From contig NZ_CAXREX010000329.1 of the NCBI RefSeq assembly GCF_964229645.1, positions 1 through 7,284 on the forward strand: a stretch of 7,284 bases of DNA, read 5' to 3'. This stretch comes from Nioella sp964229645 (GTDB lineage: Bacteria; Pseudomonadota; Alphaproteobacteria; Rhodobacterales; Rhodobacteraceae). The position numbers and the translations under genes were made by a program. Under the pieces are notes generated by a model. It was not told where the DNA came from and searched no databases. It was given only the letters and a program-made list of their open reading frames with translations. Below are positions 5,108 through 7,284 of the stretch, in pieces. Each line of letters opens with the position of its first letter. The stretch's first letter is position 1.

Positions 5108-6676
5108 TCAGAGCCCCATGCGCGTCGCATGCGCCGGCGCGAAGGCGCGGGCCGTGGCCAGGCCGTGACCTGCCAGGCGGTGCAGGCGGTCCGGGTCCGG
5201 GTGCCGCTCTGCCGCCGCAGCGATGCGGGCATAAAGCGCCGCCAGCAGCGTGTGGATGGTCAGCGCCATGAAGTCATGGGCGTGGGGGCTGGGATCGTCG
5301 CCTGCCAGCAGCGCCTGCCGCGCGCGCGCCCAAAGCGCCCCAAGGCCGCCCGTATCCTCGCCAGCAAGAAAGGCCGCGAAAGCCTCGCCCGGCCCCGCCC
5401 CCAGAAGCCGGGTTGCCAGCATCCGCTCGTGGATGGCGTTCGCGCCCTCGTAGATCGCGGTGATGCGTGCGTCGCGATAGGTCTGCTCCAGCCGGTATTC
5501 CGACAGGTAGCCATAGCCGCCCAGAACCTGCACCCCAAGTTCCGCCGCGCGCATGCCGCCTTCGGTGCAGGCCACCTTGGCGACGGGTGTCAGGAACTCC
5601 ACGAGGTCGGGCGCATCGCCGCGCTCCATCGCCACGCAGGCCAGGTGGCAGATCGCCCGCCCGCCCATGGCCAATGCGTCGATCTCGGTCAGGATGCGCT
5701 GCACATCGGCATGATCGGAAAGCGTCGCGGGGCTGCCATCGGCTTTGCGGCCCTGCTGGCGCTCGGCGGCGTAGGCGCTTGCCACATCATGGGCGCGGGT
5801 GGCATGGGCCACACCTTGCAGCGCCACATCGGCGCGGGCGTGGTTCATCATGGTGAACATCGCGGCCAGCCCCTGCCCCTCGGCCCCGATCAGCTCTGCC
5901 TCGGCCCCGTCGAAGGCCAGCTGGCAGGTGGGCGAGGCGTGCAGGCCCATCTTTTCCTCGATCCGGGTCACGGTAACCGCGTTGCGCGTGCCATCTGCCC
6001 GCGTGCAGGGGCACAGGAACAGCGACAGCCCCTTCACCCCGTTGTCAGAGGTGCGGGCAAGGACGAGGTGCAGGATCCGCGCGCTCATGTCCTGATCGCC
6101 GCCCGAGATGAAGATCTTCTCGCCGCTGATCTGCCAATGGTCGCCTGCCCGCGCGGCCCGGCAGCGAATTCGGGCAAGGTCCGAGCCAGCGCCGGGTTCC
6201 GTCAGGCACATGGTGGCCAGCGTCTCGCCCGATGCAAGGCCCGGGACATGGCGCGCCTGCTGGTCTTCCGTGCCGAAGCGGGTCAGCACGCGCACCGCGC
6301 CGGGCACGAGCCCCGTGACCATCTGCAGGGAATGGTTCGCGCCGGAAAAGATCTCGGACGTGATCGCCAGCATGAGCGCCCCCATGCCCTGCCCGCCGTG
6401 CTCCTCTGGCGCGGTCAGGCCGGGCCAGCCCTGCTCGGCATAGGCGCGGTAGACCCCGGCGAAGCCATCGGGCATCCGCACGCGGCCATTTTCCAGCCGG
6501 CAGCCCTGCCGGTCGCCCGGTTCATCGAGGGGCGCGATTTCCCCTTCCGCGAAAGCCGCGAAATGGGCCCCGATCTCGCGCGCCATGTCGGGATCCCAGT
6601 CCGGGGCGCTGTCCGCGCCTGCCACGTGGGTCAGGGTAAAGAGGATGTCGTCCAGCGGCGCGGCAAAGGGCTTCAT
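5108..6676 (-). CDS. Acyl-CoA dehydrogenase family protein, DmdC-like
   Basis: This flavoprotein of 522 residues should oxidise an acyl-CoA to the 2-enoyl-CoA, passing electrons to ETF. An N-terminal extension (KPFAAPLDDILFTL) precedes the usual acyl-CoA dehydrogenase domains, as in the DmdC (3-methylmercaptopropionyl-CoA dehydrogenase) subfamily. LTEPGAGSDL (158-167) is the FAD-binding signature. EKIFISGGDQDM, KMGLHASPTCQL and MFTMMNHAR are DmdC-type motifs. IYEGANAIHERM supplies the catalytic base E410, followed by a helical C-terminal domain. It is shorter than typical DmdC (about 590 residues, from memory), mainly at the C-terminus, so the substrate may differ. I place the start at ATG 6676 because GGAG lies 8 bases upstream and the N-terminus then fits relatives; a GTG at 6685 would add three residues and overlap the DUF3237 stop. 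It is the last gene of a three-gene minus-strand operon. Confidence 0.9.
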   Translation of the reverse strand: MKPFAAPLDDILFTLTHVAGADSAPDWDPDMAREIGAHFAAFAEGEIAPLDEPGDRQGCRLENGRVRMPDGFAGVYRAYAEQGWPGLTAPEEHGGQGMGALMLAITSEIFSGANHSLQMVTGLVPGAVRVLTRFGTEDQQARHVPGLASGETLATMCLTEPGAGSDLARIRCRAARAGDHWQISGEKIFISGGDQDMSARILHLVLARTSDNGVKGLSLFLCPCTRADGTRNAVTVTRIEEKMGLHASPTCQLAFDGAEAELIGAEGQGLAAMFTMMNHARADVALQGVAHATRAHDVASAYAAERQQGRKADGSPATLSDHADVQRILTEIDALAMGGRAICHLACVAMERGDAPDLVEFLTPVAKVACTEGGMRAAELGVQVLGGYGYLSEYRLEQTYRDARITAIYEGANAIHERMLATRLLGAGPGEAFAAFLAGEDTGGLGALWARARQALLAGDDPSPHAHDFMALTIHTLLAALYARIAAAAERHPDPDRLHRLAGHGLATARAFAPAHATRMGL

Positions 6677-6681
6677 CGGGC

Positions 6682-7137
6682 TCACTCCACGGCGAAAAGG
6701 TGCATTTCCACGCCAGACGCGCCACGCGCGCCGCGGCCCACCAGGATCAGCTGATTGACCCAGGCATAACGCGGGTCGCCGCTTTCCAGCCGGGCCGTGG
6801 TGCGGAAGTAATACTCGGCGGGGTCCACCGCCTCGCCGCGCGCAAGGCGCGCCATCACCTCGGGCGGGCCGTGCCGGACGCCTTTGTTCACGATCTCGAT
6901 CAGCGCGCCATCATGGGTTTCCATCGCGTATCGGGTGTCGATATCGGCGGCCCCGTCGGCAAAGATGGTCTGCCAGTCGGCGCCCAGGTTCAGGATGGTG
7001 CCGGTCAGCCGTCCGGTGACGGTCCCGCCTGTGATGGGGATGATGCGCCGCTGCCCGGCGCGGCCCGGCCCCATTTCGCGCAAAGGCCCAAGCTCGACAT
7101 GGAGCGTGCAAAAGGGCGTCAGGCGGGGGGCGTCCAT
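6682..7137 (-). CDS. DUF3237 (UPF0311) family protein
   Basis: This 151-residue protein belongs to DUF3237 (PF11578), a small family predicted to form a beta-barrel. The biochemical role of the family is not established to my knowledge. Family marks seen are GPGRAGQRRIIPITGG (23-38), GRLTGTILNLGADWQ (42-56), DTRYAMETHDG (67-77), VNKGVRHG (83-90), YYFRT (109-113) and YAWVNQLILVG near the C-terminus. Length is normal and no signal peptide is present, so it is probably cytoplasmic. The ATG overlaps the stop of the preceding amidohydrolase gene as TGATG, and its stop lies 5 bases before the acyl-CoA dehydrogenase ATG, so the three genes form a translationally coupled operon. The context suggests a role in a CoA-linked catabolic pathway, but nothing in the sequence identifies the substrate. 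Confidence 0.88.
   Translation of the reverse strand: MDAPRLTPFCTLHVELGPLREMGPGRAGQRRIIPITGGTVTGRLTGTILNLGADWQTIFADGAADIDTRYAMETHDGALIEIVNKGVRHGPPEVMARLARGEAVDPAEYYFRTTARLESGDPRYAWVNQLILVGRGARGASGVEMHLFAVE
6685..6688 (-). promoter_or_regulatory. Shine-Dalgarno deciding the acyl-CoA dehydrogenase start
   Basis: GGAG on the minus strand lies 8 bases before the ATG at 6676, inside the last codons of the DUF3237 gene. It abuts the competing GTG at 6685 and cannot serve it, so it favours the ATG. Confidence 0.6.
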
Positions 7138-7284
7138 CAGTCCAGCCCCAGAAGCCGCGCGGCATTGCCCTTGATGATGCCTTCGCGCAACTCCTCCTTG
7201 ATGGCGATCTTCTCGAAATCCGCGAGCCAGCGTTCGGGCGTGATCATCGGCCAGTCAGAGCCGAAGAGAACCTTCTTCTTCAGG
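7137..7284 (-). CDS. Amidohydrolase family protein (Amidohydrolase_2-like), C-terminal fragment
   Basis: Only the last 48 residues are in the window; the gene continues past the right edge. The fragment begins LKKKVLFGSDWPMITPERW, where FGSDWP carries the conserved metal-site or catalytic Asp of the Amidohydrolase_2 (PF04909) TIM-barrel family, and ends with IIKGNAARLLGLD, the usual C-terminal helix of that family. Members include ACMSD-like decarboxylases and hydrolases of aromatic catabolism such as 2-pyrone-4,6-dicarboxylate lactonase. The fragment is too short to assign a reaction. The stop overlaps the DUF3237 start by one base, so it heads, or sits upstream in, the minus-strand operon. 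Confidence 0.85.
   Translation of the reverse strand, partial: LKKKVLFGSDWPMITPERWLADFEKIAIKEELREGIIKGNAARLLGLD

Noticed and set aside
4730..6754. 674-codon plus-strand open frame
   Set aside because: It runs out of the BKACE gene through the hairpin region and antisense to the acyl-CoA dehydrogenase, is rich in Arg, Pro and Ala, and has no family features.
1..7284. tRNA, rRNA, CRISPR array, insertion sequence or phage genes
   Set aside because: No transposase-like protein, spaced repeats or recognisable RNA genes were seen; the window is filled by metabolic genes of uniform composition.

Overview
This is GC-rich alphaproteobacterial DNA. The gene order (pcaQ divergent from pobA-pcaDCHG) and the family members present are typical of Rhodobacterales, especially the marine roseobacter group. 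That placement is inferred from layout and protein character; no database search was run.

Layout. Bases 1-278 (minus) hold the N-terminal 92 codons of a PcaQ-type LysR activator. An 85-base divergent control region (279-363) separates it from a plus-strand catabolic operon at 364-4983: pobA (4-hydroxybenzoate 3-monooxygenase), pcaD (beta-ketoadipate enol-lactone hydrolase), pcaC (4-carboxymuconolactone decarboxylase), pcaH and pcaG (protocatechuate 3,4-dioxygenase beta and alpha), and a DUF849/BKACE beta-keto acid cleavage enzyme. Stops and starts overlap at pobA/pcaD, pcaD/pcaC and pcaH/pcaG. Strong hairpins lie between pcaG and the BKACE gene and just after the BKACE gene. Converging from the right, 5108-7284 (minus) holds a second tight operon: the C-terminal end of an amidohydrolase, a DUF3237 protein, and a DmdC-like acyl-CoA dehydrogenase.

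How the genes work together. PobA hydroxylates 4-hydroxybenzoate to protocatechuate. PcaHG cleaves the ring to 3-carboxy-cis,cis-muconate. PcaC and PcaD convert the later lactones to beta-ketoadipate. The cycloisomerase gene pcaB, needed between PcaHG and PcaC, is absent here, as are pcaIJ and pcaF for the last steps. In their place the operon ends with a BKACE enzyme whose expected catalytic residues are present. It could cleave beta-ketoadipate with acetyl-CoA to succinyl-CoA and acetoacetate, replacing the CoA-transferase/thiolase route. The minus-strand operon looks like an unrelated or peripheral CoA-linked catabolic module of unknown substrate.

Points most worth a second look: the BKACE shunt in a pca operon without pcaB; a glycine in PcaH where the Pseudomonas enzyme has active-site Trp400; the structured GATC-rich intergenic region; and the DmdC-like/DUF3237/amidohydrolase trio.
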